From the NCBI GenBank assembly GCA_003022435.1, contig PXUA01000003.1, forward strand, positions 62,001 to 126,000: 64,000 nt of DNA, given 5' to 3'. Position 1 is the stretch's first letter. Each line of letters opens with the position of its first letter. Shown piece after piece: positions 62,920 through 64,000 of the stretch. The position numbers and the translations under genes are program-made. Below the pieces are notes generated by a model that was given only the letters and a program-made list of their open reading frames with translations, was not told the DNA's origin and did not search any database. This DNA comes from Bacteroidetes bacterium SW_9_63_38 (lineage in GTDB: Bacteria; Bacteroidota; Rhodothermia; Rhodothermales; Salinibacteraceae).

Positions 62920-63906
62920 ATGGCGCACGTCGTTGTTACACGTCCTCTCATTGAGAATGGTCTTAAGGAGCTTCAGGACGCGCACACGGTCACGGTTTGT
63001 GATCCGCCTGAGGGGGCGGCCCGGTCGGAGGACGAGCTTATCAAGCTGGCGTCGGACGCCGACGTGCTCTTGACGGTACTTGCCGATCCGGTGACGGAGC
63101 GCGTTTTTGAGGCGTGCCCGAATCTGCAGATGGTGGCCCAGTACGCGGTGGGCATCGACAACATCGACCTGGACGCCGCGGCGGCGCACAACGTGGTGGT
63201 CACGCATACGCCCGGCGTGCTTACCGACGCAACGGCCGACATGGCGTGGGCGCTGCTGCTGGGGGCGGCCCGCCACGTGACGGCGGCGGATCAGTACGTC
63301 CGCGATGGGACGTTTGAACGCTGGGAGACGACGCTCCTGCTGGGCACGGAGCTGGCGGACAAGACGCTCGGCATTGTGGGGCTGGGACGCATCGGGGCGG
63401 CCACGGCGCGGCGGGGGCTCGGCTTCGGCATGGACGTGGTGTACCACAACCGCCACCGGGCCAACCCGACGGTCGAACGGCAGACGAATGCCGAGTACGT
63501 GGCACTCGACGAACTGCTGGCCACAAGCGATGTGGTGTCGCTGCACTGCCCGCTTAACGAAGACAGCCACTACCTCATCGACGCCGACGCCCTGGCGACA
63601 ATGAAGGACACCGCCATTCTTGTGAATACGGCACGCGGGGCCGTTGTGGATGAGAACGCGTTGGTGGAGGCGATCGGCGACGGCACGATTGCGGCAGCGG
63701 GCCTCGACGTCTTTGAGGACGAGCCGGACGTGCATCCGGGTCTCATTGAGCAGGAGCGGGCGGTGCTCGCGCCGCACCTGGGAAGTGCTACGACGGAGGC
63801 CCGGACCAAAATGGCACACATGTGCGTGGCGTCGATCACCGCTGTGCTCGAGGAGCACGACGACGTGCCGCACCGGGCTGTGGAGAACGGGTCGCAATGG
63901 AAGTGA
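62920..63906 (+). CDS. D-2-hydroxyacid dehydrogenase (glyoxylate/hydroxypyruvate reductase type)
   Basis: 328 aa from ATG 62920 (MAHVVVTRPLIENGL); the frame before it is repeat-derived. Signatures: NAD loop GIVGLGRIGAATAR, catalytic arginine in VNTARGAVVDE, Glu in FEDEPDVHPGL, and His in APHLGSATTEAR. The sequence is closest in pattern to D-glycerate dehydrogenase/GhrB enzymes and lacks the ACT tail of SerA. The physiological substrate is inferred. It is preceded by a MITE and word repeats. Confidence 0.92.
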   Translation: MAHVVVTRPLIENGLKELQDAHTVTVCDPPEGAARSEDELIKLASDADVLLTVLADPVTERVFEACPNLQMVAQYAVGIDNIDLDAAAAHNVVVTHTPGVLTDATADMAWALLLGAARHVTAADQYVRDGTFERWETTLLLGTELADKTLGIVGLGRIGAATARRGLGFGMDVVYHNRHRANPTVERQTNAEYVALDELLATSDVVSLHCPLNEDSHYLIDADALATMKDTAILVNTARGAVVDENALVEAIGDGTIAAAGLDVFEDEPDVHPGLIEQERAVLAPHLGSATTEARTKMAHMCVASITAVLEEHDDVPHRAVENGSQWK

Positions 63907-64000
63907 GGGGCGCGATGGACGGTGGCGTGGCAAATTCCGGACACGTCTGGAGGCGAGAGGAGAGCGGAGGGGACGTTGCGCCCGACGGTGCACTTTTTGC

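Overview
The window looks like a chromosome segment of a halophilic Rhodothermota bacterium of the Salinibacter type. This is inferred from high GC, strongly acidic proteins, an actinobacterial-type fused 2-oxoglutarate decarboxylase, and start codons that almost never carry a Shine-Dalgarno sequence (a Bacteroidota-like trait). No rRNA, tRNA, CRISPR array, prophage or complete insertion sequence was recognised.

Layout. 0-4.3 kb: 3' end of gltB and complete gltD (glutamate synthase), then a 120-bp MITE. 4.3-6.0 kb: dtd and rdgB (quality control), then rpsU, the one gene with a perfect Shine-Dalgarno. 6.0-16.2 kb: a decayed vapC, kgd, transketolase, a sugar epimerase, a small four-helix-bundle gene bracketed by inverted low-complexity repeats, and rlmD. 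16.2-19.8 kb: an OmpR-type regulator, then ugd and a UDP-xylose synthase. 20.1-25.8 kb: sulfate activation (cysD, cysNC), a HEPN-MNT toxin-antitoxin pair and an SLC13/RCK transporter that is probably for sulfate. 26.1-29.8 kb: the dTDP-rhamnose genes rfbB, rfbA, rfbC, rfbD. 30-39 kb: a truncated lipase maturation factor, an outer-membrane barrel, a lipoprotein zinc protease, pncB and a GAF-PAS histidine kinase.

39.1-47.9 kb holds the most interesting unit, a full Nit1C-type (nitrilase cluster 1 / nitrogen-starvation) locus: a flavin oxidoreductase (MSMEG_0569 family), a divergent PAS-LuxR regulator, then Sll0783-, nitrilase (Nit6803)-, radical SAM-, GNAT-, AIR-synthase-like- and MSMEG_0570-family genes, and a GvpU-like gene. 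The flavoprotein gene and the main operon each carry an upstream TCACC-N6-GGTGA palindrome, which suggests one regulon.

48-64 kb: msrA, several lineage-specific small genes, a THUMP methyltransferase, a 'graveyard' (a thioredoxin gene hit by two MITEs and a nonsense mutation, a pseudo-esterase, an amidohydrolase fragment joined to a histidine kinase fragment), then a TPR protein, an OmpA lipoprotein, a sugar nucleotidyltransferase, mutS2 and a 2-hydroxyacid dehydrogenase.

Two families of non-autonomous elements run through the window. MITE-1 has four copies, 120 bp (one 97 bp), with 4-bp YTRG target duplications. MITE-2 has two clear copies with TA duplications plus one or two decayed ones. 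Both have inserted in or against stop codons. Many intergenic gaps also hold short word-like repeats, often as inverted pairs and different in each gap.
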